A stretch of DNA of 64,000 nucleotides from Peribacillus butanolivorans (GTDB lineage: Bacteria; Bacillota; Bacilli; Bacillales; DSM-1321): positions 2,220,641 through 2,284,640 of the forward strand of contig NZ_LGYA01000001.1 of NCBI RefSeq assembly GCF_001273755.1, in the 5' to 3' direction. Under the pieces are notes generated by a model that saw only the letters and a list, made by a program, of their open reading frames with translations, made no database searches and was not told where the DNA came from. Below, in pieces: positions 26,109 through 34,947 of the stretch (position 1 is its first letter; each line of letters opens with the position of its first letter). The translations under genes and the position numbers were made by a program.

Positions 26109-27005
26109 ATGGATCAACTATTATCTGTATTTATATCTGTGGCTGATAAAAGAAACTTTTCCAGAGCAGCGGAAGTGCTTCATATGACTCAGCCTGCAGT
26201 CAGCCAGCAAATTCAACAATTGGAAAAACATGTAGGTGCAAAACTACTTCTGCGAACAAACAAATCTGTCCAGCTAACTAAAGCAGGAGAAATAGTCTAT
26301 TTACATGCTAAAGAAATAACAGGTTTATATAAACGAATGTCAATGTTAGTGAATGAATTAAATAACGAGCCAACAGGACCATTAAAAATTGGTGCCAGCT
26401 ATACCTTTGGAGAGTATGTATTACCACATATACTTGCAAGAATGAAAAACCTATTTCCTAATATCTTCCCTTCGGTACAGATTGGCAACACAAGGGATAT
26501 TGCCAAAGCAATCACAAGTCATGAGATCGATGTAGGAATTGTAGAGGGGGAAATTTCTCTTCGAAATATATATATAAAATCCGTTTCCACCGACCAAATG
26601 TATATCGTGGCAGGGGGTAAATATCCAATTTATTTCAATAAGGAAGTTACACGAAGACAGGTAGAACAAGAGAATTGGATTGTCCGTGAAGAAGGTTCTG
26701 GTACAAGAGAGGCAACAGAAACATTATTTCAATCTTTACAAATACGTCCTACCAAGTTAATGGAGTTCGGCAGCACACAACTTATAAAAGAAGCAGTTGA
26801 AGCCGGGCTTGGCATTAGTTACTTATCTGAACTTACTGTAAAAAAAGAAAGAATGCTTGGTACAATTCAAGTATTAAATGTAAAAGGGACACCGATAAAA
26901 AGAAATTTTTCAGTTATAACAGAATCTGTGGAATTGCATACGAAATCTATGAACTTATTTATTGAGTTAATAGAAAAATATCTAAAGAACCAATTATTGC
27001 AATAG
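26109..27005 (+). CDS. LysR-family regulator (YeiE/CysL-like)
   Basis: This 298-aa LysR-type regulator has an N-terminal helix-turn-helix (FSRAAEVLHMTQPAVSQQIQQLEKHVGAKLL) and an effector domain with WIVREEGSGTREATE. The latter is characteristic of the CysL/YeiE subgroup linked to sulfur or sulfite metabolism. It is divergent from the YeiH-type exporter and probably controls it from their shared intergenic region. The ATG follows AAGAAGGAGAAC. Confidence 0.88.
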   Translation: MDQLLSVFISVADKRNFSRAAEVLHMTQPAVSQQIQQLEKHVGAKLLLRTNKSVQLTKAGEIVYLHAKEITGLYKRMSMLVNELNNEPTGPLKIGASYTFGEYVLPHILARMKNLFPNIFPSVQIGNTRDIAKAITSHEIDVGIVEGEISLRNIYIKSVSTDQMYIVAGGKYPIYFNKEVTRRQVEQENWIVREEGSGTREATETLFQSLQIRPTKLMEFGSTQLIKEAVEAGLGISYLSELTVKKERMLGTIQVLNVKGTPIKRNFSVITESVELHTKSMNLFIELIEKYLKNQLLQ

Positions 27006-27032
27006 CTCTATTTTATAAATTAATAAAAATAT

Positions 27033-27073
27033 AAAAAAGACAAAGCTCTTTACTGGGGTTTTGTCTTTTTTTT
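27033..27073 (+). terminator. Terminator of the LysR gene
   Basis: AAAAAAGACAAAGC pairs with the GGTTTTGTCTTTTTT arm, followed by more T. Confidence 0.7.
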
Positions 27074-27130
27074 AGAGGTAGATGGAGAGATCATCGAAGT
27101 AGCCCTTCTGTTATCCTGAAGTTTCTTTTT

Positions 27131-27200
27131 AATATTATTAATACTTATATACAAATTAAAATCTTTAATTTTATTTAATTATAATTTATGAGTATACTTA
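27131..27200 (+). promoter_or_regulatory. Shared promoter module, site 1
   Basis: The core ATTAAAATC-TTTAATTTTATTTAATTA-TAATTTAT-GAGTATACT is repeated, almost unchanged, at 39800-39848 and in weaker form at five other promoters of this island. AGTATAC/AGTATAAT is the likely -10 region; no good -35 is present, which suggests an activator. The ligase start is 80 bp downstream. Confidence 0.7.
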
Positions 27201-27279
27201 AAATGTAATAATATTTTAAATATTCAAAATAGTGGGTATTCAAAGCCTCCTATGTGAGAAAAGGGGTGGAATTCATTTA

Positions 27280-28800
27280 ATGAGTTATAACTTAAACGAA
27301 AATCTAAAAAGAAGCGCAAGTAATTTCCCAGAAAGTATCGCTTATATCTATGGAGATAAAAGTGTTACTTATCAAGAACTAAATCAGAAGGTGGATCGAT
27401 TGGCTGCTGGTCTGTATGTACAAGGAATCAGGAAGGGAGATGGAGTGGCTCTTATTTTAGGAAATAGCCCTGAATTTCTCATTGCGTACTACGGTATTTT
27501 ACGGCTTGGTGCATTTGTTGTTCCGATCAATCCTTTGTATACCCAAGGGGAAATTAACTACTTATTAGACAATAGTCAAGCCAAAGCGGTCATTACTCAT
27601 GTATCTGTAAAACCGAAGTTATCAGAAGTAAAAAAGCAATTGGAAAATCTGAAGCTTGTGGTATATACCGAAGCCGAGGATCAGGAATCGACATGGGAGC
27701 ATCTCATGGAAACAGGCACAAGCATTAATGTTAATGGAAGCCCTTACATTGATGAGGAAGATCTTGCAGTCATTCTATACACATCAGGAACAACCGGGAA
27801 ACCAAAGGGTGCAATGTTAACGCATCGGAACTTGGTTTCAAATGCGGACTCCATTTCAAAATTATTAGAACTCGATGTTAAAGATCGTGTCGTAGCTGTT
27901 CTGCCAATGTTCCATGTATTCTGTATGACAATTTGTCTGAATGCGCCAATTGCTTGTGGGGCAACAGTCCTGATCCAGCCTAAATTCAGCCCTCATGACG
28001 TGGTCAGCACCATTCGAGAAAAAAAGGCAACCGTGTTTGCTGGAGTACCTACGATGTACAGTTTTATCTATCAATTGCCTGAAGCGATTGCGGAGGATTG
28101 CCAATCTATTCGCATGTGTATCTCTGGAGGTGCCTCGATTCCGGCAGAGCTGCTGCATAAATTTGAAAACAAGTTTAATGTTTCTATCTTGGAAGGATAT
28201 GGGCTTTCGGAAACTGCTCCTCTCGTCGCTATTAATCCTTTAAAAGGGACTCGCAAGCCAGGTTCTATCGGCTTGAATATTCCAGCTGTCCAAAGCAAAG
28301 TTGTAGATGAGTTCGGAAAAGAATTGCCGAGAGGAGAAGTCGGAGAATTAGTTGTTCAAGGGCCAAATGTAATGAAGGGATATTTGGGGATGCCGGAAGC
28401 TACTTCAGCTGCTTTTAATGACGGGTGGTTTTACACTAGTGATCTCGCAACAATGGATGAAGAAGGATACATCTACATTGTTGACCGCAAGAAGGACATT
28501 ATTATTGTTGGAGGCTACAATGTATATCCTCGTGAAGTGGAGGAAGTCCTGTATCAACATCCTGCTGTGGTAGAGGCGGCCGTAATCGGAGTTCCAGATG
28601 GGGAATACGGAGAAAGTGTTAAAGCTTTTGTTGTAGTTAAGGATGAGCAGATCACCATGAATGACATTATTCAATTCTGTCACGATAAGCTGGTGAAGTA
28701 CAAGCTTCCTAAACGAGTAGAATTTTTTAAAGAGCTGCCTAAGAACTCAACAGGGAAGATTTTGCGCAGAGAGTTAAGAGAATTGACTGAAGTGAAGTAA
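27280..28800 (+). CDS. Long-chain-type acyl-CoA ligase (AMP-forming)
   Basis: This AMP-forming ligase of about 506 aa has P-loop LYTSGTTGKPKGAM, EGYGLSETAP, and the hinge TSDLATMDEEGYIYIVDRKKD. The catalytic Lys lies in PKNSTGKILRR. It resembles LcfB-type fatty acid ligases, although the natural acid here may be different. The ATG at 27280 follows AAAGGGGTGG. An upstream in-frame start at 27232 would place the ribosome binding site inside the gene. It is the first gene of an operon with TauD copy 1 and MFS copy 1, behind shared promoter site 1. Confidence 0.9.
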   Translation: MSYNLNENLKRSASNFPESIAYIYGDKSVTYQELNQKVDRLAAGLYVQGIRKGDGVALILGNSPEFLIAYYGILRLGAFVVPINPLYTQGEINYLLDNSQAKAVITHVSVKPKLSEVKKQLENLKLVVYTEAEDQESTWEHLMETGTSINVNGSPYIDEEDLAVILYTSGTTGKPKGAMLTHRNLVSNADSISKLLELDVKDRVVAVLPMFHVFCMTICLNAPIACGATVLIQPKFSPHDVVSTIREKKATVFAGVPTMYSFIYQLPEAIAEDCQSIRMCISGGASIPAELLHKFENKFNVSILEGYGLSETAPLVAINPLKGTRKPGSIGLNIPAVQSKVVDEFGKELPRGEVGELVVQGPNVMKGYLGMPEATSAAFNDGWFYTSDLATMDEEGYIYIVDRKKDIIIVGGYNVYPREVEEVLYQHPAVVEAAVIGVPDGEYGESVKAFVVVKDEQITMNDIIQFCHDKLVKYKLPKRVEFFKELPKNSTGKILRRELRELTEVK

Positions 28801-28833
28801 GAGATGAACCAACTTATTAAAGGGGGATTAATT

Positions 28834-29889
28834 ATGTCAACCATTTTAAAGGAAAAAGTTAAAGGGCAAGTAGCGTGGAAAGGCACTGACCTGGCTAAAG
28901 ATGATTCATGGGTTTATTATTTGTCTGAAAAAACGATTGCCTCGCTTGAGAACGCTTTAGTTCATGTTAAACAAAAGGGTTTAAAAGCACCTGATTTTAA
29001 CAAAGAGGATTTTCCGATTCCTGATATATATGAAGAAATCGTTTACTTTGTTGAAGAGCTGGAGAATGGGAGAGGGTTCCTATTAATTCGTGGATTACCT
29101 ATTGAAAGGTATACAGATGAAGAAGCAAGCATCATTTACTGGGGTCTCGGACTTCACATGGGCATTCCGGTATCGCAAAACGCAAATGGTGACCTCTTAG
29201 GGCACGTCACAGATCAAGGTTTTAGCTTAGAAAATTCTAATGTACGTGGTTACCAAACGAAACTGCATCTTCCATTTCATGCTGATGGATCTGATGTTGT
29301 TGGATTATTAAGCCTGCGAAAAGGGAAATCTGGAGGTCACAGCAGTATCATCAGTTCGATGACTGTTTACAATGAAATTCTGGAGAAGAATCCGGAATAT
29401 TTAGGAGTTCTCTGTCGTCCATTTTCCTTTGATCGTCGTGGAGAGGAAGCACCGGGAGAACCTCCAGTATTTACATCATCAATCTTTAATTATTATGAAG
29501 GTAAACTGAGCTGTAGATATGTCCGTTTATTTATCGAATCAGCACAAGCAAAAACAGGCATCCAATTGTCAAAAGTGGAAATTGAAGCATTAGACTTACT
29601 GGATTCCCTCCTTCATGATGAGAATTTACATTATAACATGATGTTGGAGCCAGGGGATATGCAGTTCGTCAATAATTATACGATTCTGCACTCACGTACT
29701 CAATACGAAGACTATGAAGAGCCGGAACGCAAACGTCATCTTTTAAGATTGTGGCTCACGATGCCAAATGGTCGGGAAATTTCCCCTGAATTCGCGATGT
29801 TTATTGATGAGAATACGGGTAAACCAGGTCGCGGCGGCGTACCGCAACGTAAAACAACATCTGGCGGTATTGTAGAAACCTTGAAGTGA
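28834..29889 (+). CDS. TauD/TfdA-family Fe(II)/2-oxoglutarate dioxygenase, copy 1
   Basis: This is a non-haem iron dioxygenase of about 351 aa. The facial triad is His149, Asp151 (FHADGSD) and distal His286 (TILHSR). Arg301/Arg305 in RKRHLLRLW bind 2-oxoglutarate. Such enzymes hydroxylate their substrate, often breaking a C-S, C-O or C-N bond. The ATG at 28834 follows AAGGGGG and matches the start of the two paralogues; an upstream ATG at 28804 would contain the ribosome binding site. It lies between an acyl-CoA ligase and an MFS carrier in one operon. The substrate is unknown. Confidence 0.88.
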   Translation: MSTILKEKVKGQVAWKGTDLAKDDSWVYYLSEKTIASLENALVHVKQKGLKAPDFNKEDFPIPDIYEEIVYFVEELENGRGFLLIRGLPIERYTDEEASIIYWGLGLHMGIPVSQNANGDLLGHVTDQGFSLENSNVRGYQTKLHLPFHADGSDVVGLLSLRKGKSGGHSSIISSMTVYNEILEKNPEYLGVLCRPFSFDRRGEEAPGEPPVFTSSIFNYYEGKLSCRYVRLFIESAQAKTGIQLSKVEIEALDLLDSLLHDENLHYNMMLEPGDMQFVNNYTILHSRTQYEDYEEPERKRHLLRLWLTMPNGREISPEFAMFIDENTGKPGRGGVPQRKTTSGGIVETLK

Positions 29890-29983
29890 TTTTTAATAGA
29901 ACGTTTCGTAAGAACGAGTGGGAACACCTTTTCAGAGCACAGAAAAAGGTGTTCCTTATATAGGGAAACGTGGGGAGATTTAC

Positions 29984-31276
29984 ATGACAAGCACTCCAAA
30001 ATATTCTTGGATTATCTTATTATTTCTAGTTCTTAGCGGGATGATCAACCAAGTGGATAAAATAATTATTGGTTTGGTTTCCGTTCCTTTAATGAAAGAG
30101 TTACATTTAAGTCCATCGCAATGGGGAGTCGTAGGAAGTTCTTTCTTTTGGTTCTTTACCTTCTCCTCTATTATTCTTGGCGGCATGGCCGATTCAAAAA
30201 ACACGAAAAAAATGTTAACTTGGATGTCGTTGATTTGGTTGATAGTTCAATTTTTCACCCCTTTCGTTAGCAGTTTGTCTATGCTTTTGTTAACCAGAAT
30301 GATTTTGGGAGCTGGTGAAGGTCCTGCCCCCGCTCTATCCACGGCAATCATGGGAAAATGGTTCCCGAAACACAGGCACGGCATCGGCTTTGGTGCGGTT
30401 CTATTAGGAACGACAGGGGGATCTGCGATCGCTTCACCATTATTAATCTCCTTGATTGATCATTATGGATGGAGATCTGCATTTATAGCGATGGGTATTC
30501 TGGGACTGATTGTACTGGTTTTATGGATGATTTTCGGTAAAGATAGTCCTCAAGAAATCGGCTGGCCGTCGATACAGCAAAAGGAGCAGCAATCATCCAG
30601 CCTCTCTAAAGTTTCTTGGAGTCAGTTTCTTCCGCATCTATTATCTAAAAATTTTATTCTAATCGTTTTGTGCGGGGGGTGTGCCTATTGGTTATTGTCC
30701 GTACAAGCGGTATGGCTTCCAGCCTATTTCACCAAAATTCAACATTTTAATGGTCAAACATTAAAATTAGCAGTGTCTTTACCTTTTCTTTTCGCAGCCT
30801 TTTTCCAATTAGGATTTGCCATTCTATCAGATCGGCTCTATCGTAAAACCAGAGATATTCGTAAAGCACGAATAAATCTTGCCGGTATAACGATGATGTT
30901 ATCCGCTCTATGTTTATACCTAGCAAATGCCGTGAATTCCACGGCGATATCCATATTGTTCTTCACACTTGCTCCGGGTTTTGCGTATGTCATTCTTTCA
31001 CTCGCACCCGCAATATTGATAGAGTTTTTTTCTCCCCAGAATATTGGAAAGGCACAAGGGACGTTCATTGCACTTGCAAGTACTACAAGTATTATTGCTC
31101 CACTCGTATTTGGCTATCTTATTCAAAATGCAGCGACTGAAGCTATCGGATACGGATACGCATTTCAAGCCTCTTCTTTAGGGATGCTCATAGTCGGATT
31201 ATTGTTTTGGATCGGTGTACGTCCCGCAAAGGAAAGCCAAACAATAATTGAAACAGATGAGCAAGTGAGCATTTAA
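29984..31276 (+). CDS. MFS transporter, copy 1
   Basis: This is a carrier of about 430 aa with 12 predicted membrane segments. It has the N-terminal MINQVDKIIIGL segment, GGMADSKNTKK in the loop 2-3 position, and GAGEGPAPALSTAIMGKWFP, which is typical of the anion:cation symporter branch. The ATG at 29984 after GGGGAG fits the paralogue at 36119 (both begin near TPKYSWIILL). It lies 94 bp behind TauD copy 1 and probably imports the dioxygenase substrate or its precursor. Confidence 0.85.
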   Translation: MTSTPKYSWIILLFLVLSGMINQVDKIIIGLVSVPLMKELHLSPSQWGVVGSSFFWFFTFSSIILGGMADSKNTKKMLTWMSLIWLIVQFFTPFVSSLSMLLLTRMILGAGEGPAPALSTAIMGKWFPKHRHGIGFGAVLLGTTGGSAIASPLLISLIDHYGWRSAFIAMGILGLIVLVLWMIFGKDSPQEIGWPSIQQKEQQSSSLSKVSWSQFLPHLLSKNFILIVLCGGCAYWLLSVQAVWLPAYFTKIQHFNGQTLKLAVSLPFLFAAFFQLGFAILSDRLYRKTRDIRKARINLAGITMMLSALCLYLANAVNSTAISILFFTLAPGFAYVILSLAPAILIEFFSPQNIGKAQGTFIALASTTSIIAPLVFGYLIQNAATEAIGYGYAFQASSLGMLIVGLLFWIGVRPAKESQTIIETDEQVSI

Positions 31277-31338
31277 GAGATATAAACGTAGATTGAAAGA
31301 TTCTTAGTAAGATTATATTGATCTAACTTAATTATAAG

Positions 31339-31380
31339 TTACAAATGATAATTTCATTTAAATAATTAATAAGTGTACCA
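31339..31380 (+). promoter_or_regulatory. Shared promoter module, site 2 (diverged)
   Basis: ACAAATGATAATTTCATTTA and AATAATTAATAAGTGTACC align with the ATTTAATTATAATTTATGAGTATAC core of site 1. It is 66 bp before TauD copy 2. This is the weakest of the seven matches. Confidence 0.45.
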
Positions 31381-31445
31381 TAAATAATAAATTCAAAATA
31401 TTCGGTTAATTACAGTGATATAACAAATATAAAGGAGGAATATGT

Positions 31446-32444
31446 ATGTCAGTTATTTTAAAGGAAAAAATTCAAGGGCGTTCAGCGTGGAAAGGTATCG
31501 AACTAGCAAAAGATGATTCATGGATTTATTATTTGTCAGAGAAAACCCTTGCAGCTCTTGAAAAGGCTGTATTACATGTTCAACAAAAACGGTTAAAGGC
31601 TCCCAATTTTAACAAGGAGGATTTCCCTATTCCTGATCTCGCTGATGAAATTGCTTATTTTGTTGGCGAGCTGGAGAATGGAAGAGGATTACTATTGATT
31701 CGTGGATTACCAATGGATCGATATACCGACGATGAAGCTAGTATCATTTACTGGGGTCTTGGACTTCACTTGGGCCTACCGATCATTCAAGGAAAAAAGG
31801 GTGACCTCTTAGGGCATATCAAAAATATGGGTAAAGACTTTAATGATAATACAACAGTAAGAGGTTACCAAACGAATGTACGTCTTGACTATCACACAGA
31901 TCTCGCTGATGTTGTCGGATTACTATGTCTTCGTAAAGCGAAATCTGGCGGTTTAAGCAGTATCGCTAGTGCGATGTCTATCTATAATGAAATTCTGGAT
32001 AATCACCCAGAGTACCTTGAAATTCTCTATCGTCCATTCGCCCATGATCTTCGTGGGGAAGAAGCACCAGGTCAATCTCCAGTAGTTCCATCACCGATCT
32101 TTAGCTATTACGATGGTAAATTAAGCTGCAGATATATGCGTCAATATGTCGAATCAGCACAAACGAAAACAGGTATCTCTTTGTCGAAAGAGGAAATCGA
32201 AGCATTTAATTTTATAGATTCCCTTACTGCTGATAAAAACTTTCATATTGATATGATGATGGAACCGGGTGATATGCAATTCGTTAATAATTATACCGTT
32301 TTTCATTCACGTACACTATTTGTAGATTATGAAGAAGAAGACCGCAAACGTCATTTATTAAGATTGTGGCTCATGATGCCAAATGGCCGAAAAATTGCTC
32401 CAGGTTTCGAGTTTTATATAGGAGGAGCACCTGTAATTAGATAA
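31446..32444 (+). CDS. TauD/TfdA-family dioxygenase, copy 2
   Basis: This 332-aa paralogue of the proteins at 28834 and 34948 keeps the iron ligands (YHTDLAD; VFHSRT) and the RKRHLLRLW arginines. It differs around the active site: LDYHTDLADVVGLLCL replaces LPFHADGSDVVGLLSL. The C-terminus is about 20 residues shorter and lacks the glycine-rich tail. These changes suggest a different substrate. The ATG follows AAAGGAGGA. It has its own promoter (site 2), no MFS partner, and is closed by a terminator. Confidence 0.87.
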   Translation: MSVILKEKIQGRSAWKGIELAKDDSWIYYLSEKTLAALEKAVLHVQQKRLKAPNFNKEDFPIPDLADEIAYFVGELENGRGLLLIRGLPMDRYTDDEASIIYWGLGLHLGLPIIQGKKGDLLGHIKNMGKDFNDNTTVRGYQTNVRLDYHTDLADVVGLLCLRKAKSGGLSSIASAMSIYNEILDNHPEYLEILYRPFAHDLRGEEAPGQSPVVPSPIFSYYDGKLSCRYMRQYVESAQTKTGISLSKEEIEAFNFIDSLTADKNFHIDMMMEPGDMQFVNNYTVFHSRTLFVDYEEEDRKRHLLRLWLMMPNGRKIAPGFEFYIGGAPVIR

Positions 32445-32482
32445 AAATCGGTGGTAATAATAATCACCAATATTTCTTGTAT

Positions 32483-32533
32483 GGTGATTTTATTCAACGA
32501 AAATGATGAATAAAATCACCATTTTATGTTTTT
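32483..32533 (+). terminator. Terminator of TauD copy 2
   Basis: GGTGATTTTATTC and GAATAAAATCACC form a perfect 13-bp stem, followed by ATTTTATGTTTTT. Confidence 0.8.
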
Positions 32534-32628
32534 AGTTTGAAGTTAATCTGAGAGTTTCGTGACAGGAATAATGGTTTCGGATATAGACTGGGTAATCTAA
32601 AAATAACCTGAAGTGAGGATGATGTTTT

Positions 32629-33576
32629 TTGGCAAATTTAGATCCACAAGCAGAAAAATATTTACAAGCATTTAATCAGCTGCCATCTATTCATACGATG
32701 GATCATAAGTCAGTAAGAGAGATGCTTTCTAAAGCACCGCGTCCTGCTGTAAAACTAGAACCGCTTTCAAAAGTTGAGGATTTCATGATTCCAGTAAGCC
32801 AGGATGAAACAATCAAATGCAGGGTATATATACCGGAGGGGCAAGGTCCTTTCCCTCTATTTATTTACTACCATGGTGGAGGATGGGTTCTAGGAGACAT
32901 TGATTCAACGGATGCTAGCTGCCGAATGATAGCGAATCGAACGGAAAGTATTGTTGTATCCGTAAACTATCGTCTTTCTCCAGAGTATAAGTTTCCGACT
33001 CCAGTAGAAGACGCCTATTCCGCATTGCAATGGGCTTTTGAAAAAGGAACTTCATTTAACGGAGATGTTTCTCGATTGGTAGTTGGAGGGGATAGCGTAG
33101 GTGGAAATCTAGCGACTGTAGTTACGATGATGGCGAGAAACAAAAAAGGTCCAAACATCACTGCACAGGTCTTAATCTATCCTGCGACAAATCTTGAGTT
33201 CAATACGGAATCCCATCGAGCCTTTGCAAAAGGATTTGGTCTTGATCGCGAACAGTTGATTTGGTTCCGTGATCATTATTTAAGGAATAATGAGGACAGG
33301 TGTAATGAATATGCTTCCCCCTTGGTCGCTCAAGATTTAAGTGGTCTCCCGCCAGCAATTGTTATTACAGCGGAAAATGATGTGCTTCGGGATGAAGGAA
33401 TGGCCTATGCTGAACGTCTGAAAGATTTTGGTGTTCAAGTTGAATATGAATGTGAACCCGGGATGGTCCACGGATTTTTTGTACAAATGGCCATTTTCTC
33501 AAAGAACATAGAATTAACTGTTTCTAGGATCGAGAAGTTCTTGAGTTCCTTAAAATATACAATAGAGATAGATTGA
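32629..33576 (+). CDS. Alpha/beta hydrolase, hormone-sensitive-lipase family
   Basis: This 315-aa esterase has the HSL signature YHGGGWVLGD for the oxyanion hole, nucleophile motif GGDSVGGNLA, acid Asp in NDVLRDEG, and catalytic His in VHGFF. It hydrolyses short- to medium-chain esters in the cytoplasm. The start is TTG after GTGAGGAT. It stands alone between two terminators. In this island it may release the acid that the ligase then activates. Confidence 0.88.
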   Translation: MANLDPQAEKYLQAFNQLPSIHTMDHKSVREMLSKAPRPAVKLEPLSKVEDFMIPVSQDETIKCRVYIPEGQGPFPLFIYYHGGGWVLGDIDSTDASCRMIANRTESIVVSVNYRLSPEYKFPTPVEDAYSALQWAFEKGTSFNGDVSRLVVGGDSVGGNLATVVTMMARNKKGPNITAQVLIYPATNLEFNTESHRAFAKGFGLDREQLIWFRDHYLRNNEDRCNEYASPLVAQDLSGLPPAIVITAENDVLRDEGMAYAERLKDFGVQVEYECEPGMVHGFFVQMAIFSKNIELTVSRIEKFLSSLKYTIEID

Positions 33577-33594
33577 AAGAAAATGTTCTAAATG

Positions 33595-33631
33595 AAGCGA
33601 GCCTCAGAATTTAGTGAGGCTCGCTTTTTAA
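33595..33631. terminator. Strong hairpin between convergent genes
   Basis: AAGCGAGCCTCA-N8-TGAGGCTCGCTT is a perfect 12-bp stem followed by T. It serves the esterase and perhaps also the opposing SDR gene. Confidence 0.85.
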
Positions 33632-33703
33632 AATAACCTATTTAATTTTTAAATAGAAATTATTGATAATCTACGAAACAGTAACAATAGCAACCCTTGG
33701 CAT

Positions 33704-34477
33704 TTAGTAATAAACGGTATTTCCAATTCCACCGGTTACCGAAATGACATCGCCAGTTATCGATGCCGCCAAAGGTGAGGCTAGGAAGGTAACGACATTA
33801 GCAATTTCCTCTGGTGTAATCAAGCGGCCGAGTGCATTCATTGATGCTGCCTGGCGTATAGCTTCCTCATTAGTGACACGGCCTCTAAACGTTTCCGTAT
33901 CGACAATCCCTGGATAAACAGCATTGACAGTAATTCCGTGCTTTCCTAATTCTAATGATGCGGATTTTGTCATATGGACAACAGATGCATTACGAGGACC
34001 GGAACTAAAATAATTGCCGCCAATTCTAGCTGCCAGACCACTTATATTGATAATACGTCCCCAATTATTTTGGATCATATAAGGTGCAACAGCCCGGACA
34101 CAACGAAAATAGCCCATATACTTTTCTTCAAAATCTTTCAAGATAAGCTCATCTTTAATGCTGTTAAATTCCTCTGGTTCATGGCCTCCTACACGGGCTC
34201 CACTGTTGATTAAAATATCAATGCTTCCCATTTCTGCTGCTGATTTTTCAACTAAATTTAGGATAGAGTCAGGATCAGTGGTATCTGCCACGATTGGATA
34301 AATACTTCTGTTGGTTTCTTTGGCCAATTCGTCTGCTGCATTCTTTAGTGAAGATTCGTTTCTTGAACAAATCGTACAATCTACACCTTCAAAAGCCAAC
34401 TGACGGGCAATAGCTTTGCCAATACCCCTGCTTCCTCCAACGATAAGTGCTTTTTTTCCAGATAGTTTTAAGTCCAT
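33704..34477 (-). CDS. SDR-family protein with non-canonical active site
   Basis: This 257-aa SDR-fold protein has a good cofactor motif GGSRGIG and the Ser in INISGLAAR. Where YxxxK should be, alignment to its neighbours gives SGPRNASVVHMTK, with Ser for Tyr and Asn for Lys. NNAG is replaced by INSGA. A subgroup of SDRs with this R-N pattern exists, so it is probably a working but mechanistically different enzyme. The ATG at 34477 follows AGGAGG. It is divergent from TauD copy 3 and has its own shared promoter site (site 3). Confidence 0.82.
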   Translation of the reverse strand: MDLKLSGKKALIVGGSRGIGKAIARQLAFEGVDCTICSRNESSLKNAADELAKETNRSIYPIVADTTDPDSILNLVEKSAAEMGSIDILINSGARVGGHEPEEFNSIKDELILKDFEEKYMGYFRCVRAVAPYMIQNNWGRIINISGLAARIGGNYFSSGPRNASVVHMTKSASLELGKHGITVNAVYPGIVDTETFRGRVTNEEAIRQAASMNALGRLITPEEIANVVTFLASPLAASITGDVISVTGGIGNTVYY

Positions 34478-34563
34478 AGTTCAACCTCCTGTTTCGAATT
34501 AACTTGTATTAGACTCTGCTTGAAATTTATTTATTAGAATATTAAATCATTTCTATCTTTGAT

Positions 34564-34628
34564 TCTACCTATAAATGATAATTATATAAAATTAAAAATT
34601 TTAAATTGCACTTAAGTTTTATTAATAT
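34564..34628 (-). promoter_or_regulatory. Shared promoter module, site 3
   Basis: Read leftward, TTTAAAATTTTTAATTTTAT, ATAATTATCATTTATAGG and TAGAAT align with the site 1 core, including the upstream ATTAATAAAACTTA. It lies 87 bp before the SDR gene at 34477. Confidence 0.6.
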
Positions 34629-34697
34629 AATGATATGTGTTGTAAGATTGCTCTGTACAAGAGTGTTGTATTTTCCATTTATTAGTAAAGGTTATTT

Positions 34698-34746
34698 ACA
34701 GATTAAAAAATTTAATTTTATTTAACTGAAAATTATGAATATAATT
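34698..34746 (+). promoter_or_regulatory. Shared promoter module, site 4
   Basis: ACAGATTAAAAAATTTAATT, TTATTTAACTGAAAATTATG and AATATAATT align with sites 1 and 5. The distance to TauD copy 3 is about 200 bp, longer than for the other sites. Sites 3 and 4 are back to back in one divergent intergenic region. Confidence 0.6.
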
Positions 34747-34947
34747 AACAGAATAACAATTATAACAGTCAGAAGTTATTTAAAGCACTTCCATGGAAGT
34801 GAAGGGGGGAACAAGGAACATCATTTATTAAGCAATAATTGTTTGTATAAGGGTTTTAAAGATAGTGACAGTCGCTTTTAAAGTAGGAAAATAGCCCAAA
34901 CTTTTTCATTAGTTAAAATTGCAATAGAAAACGAAGGAGGATTCTCG

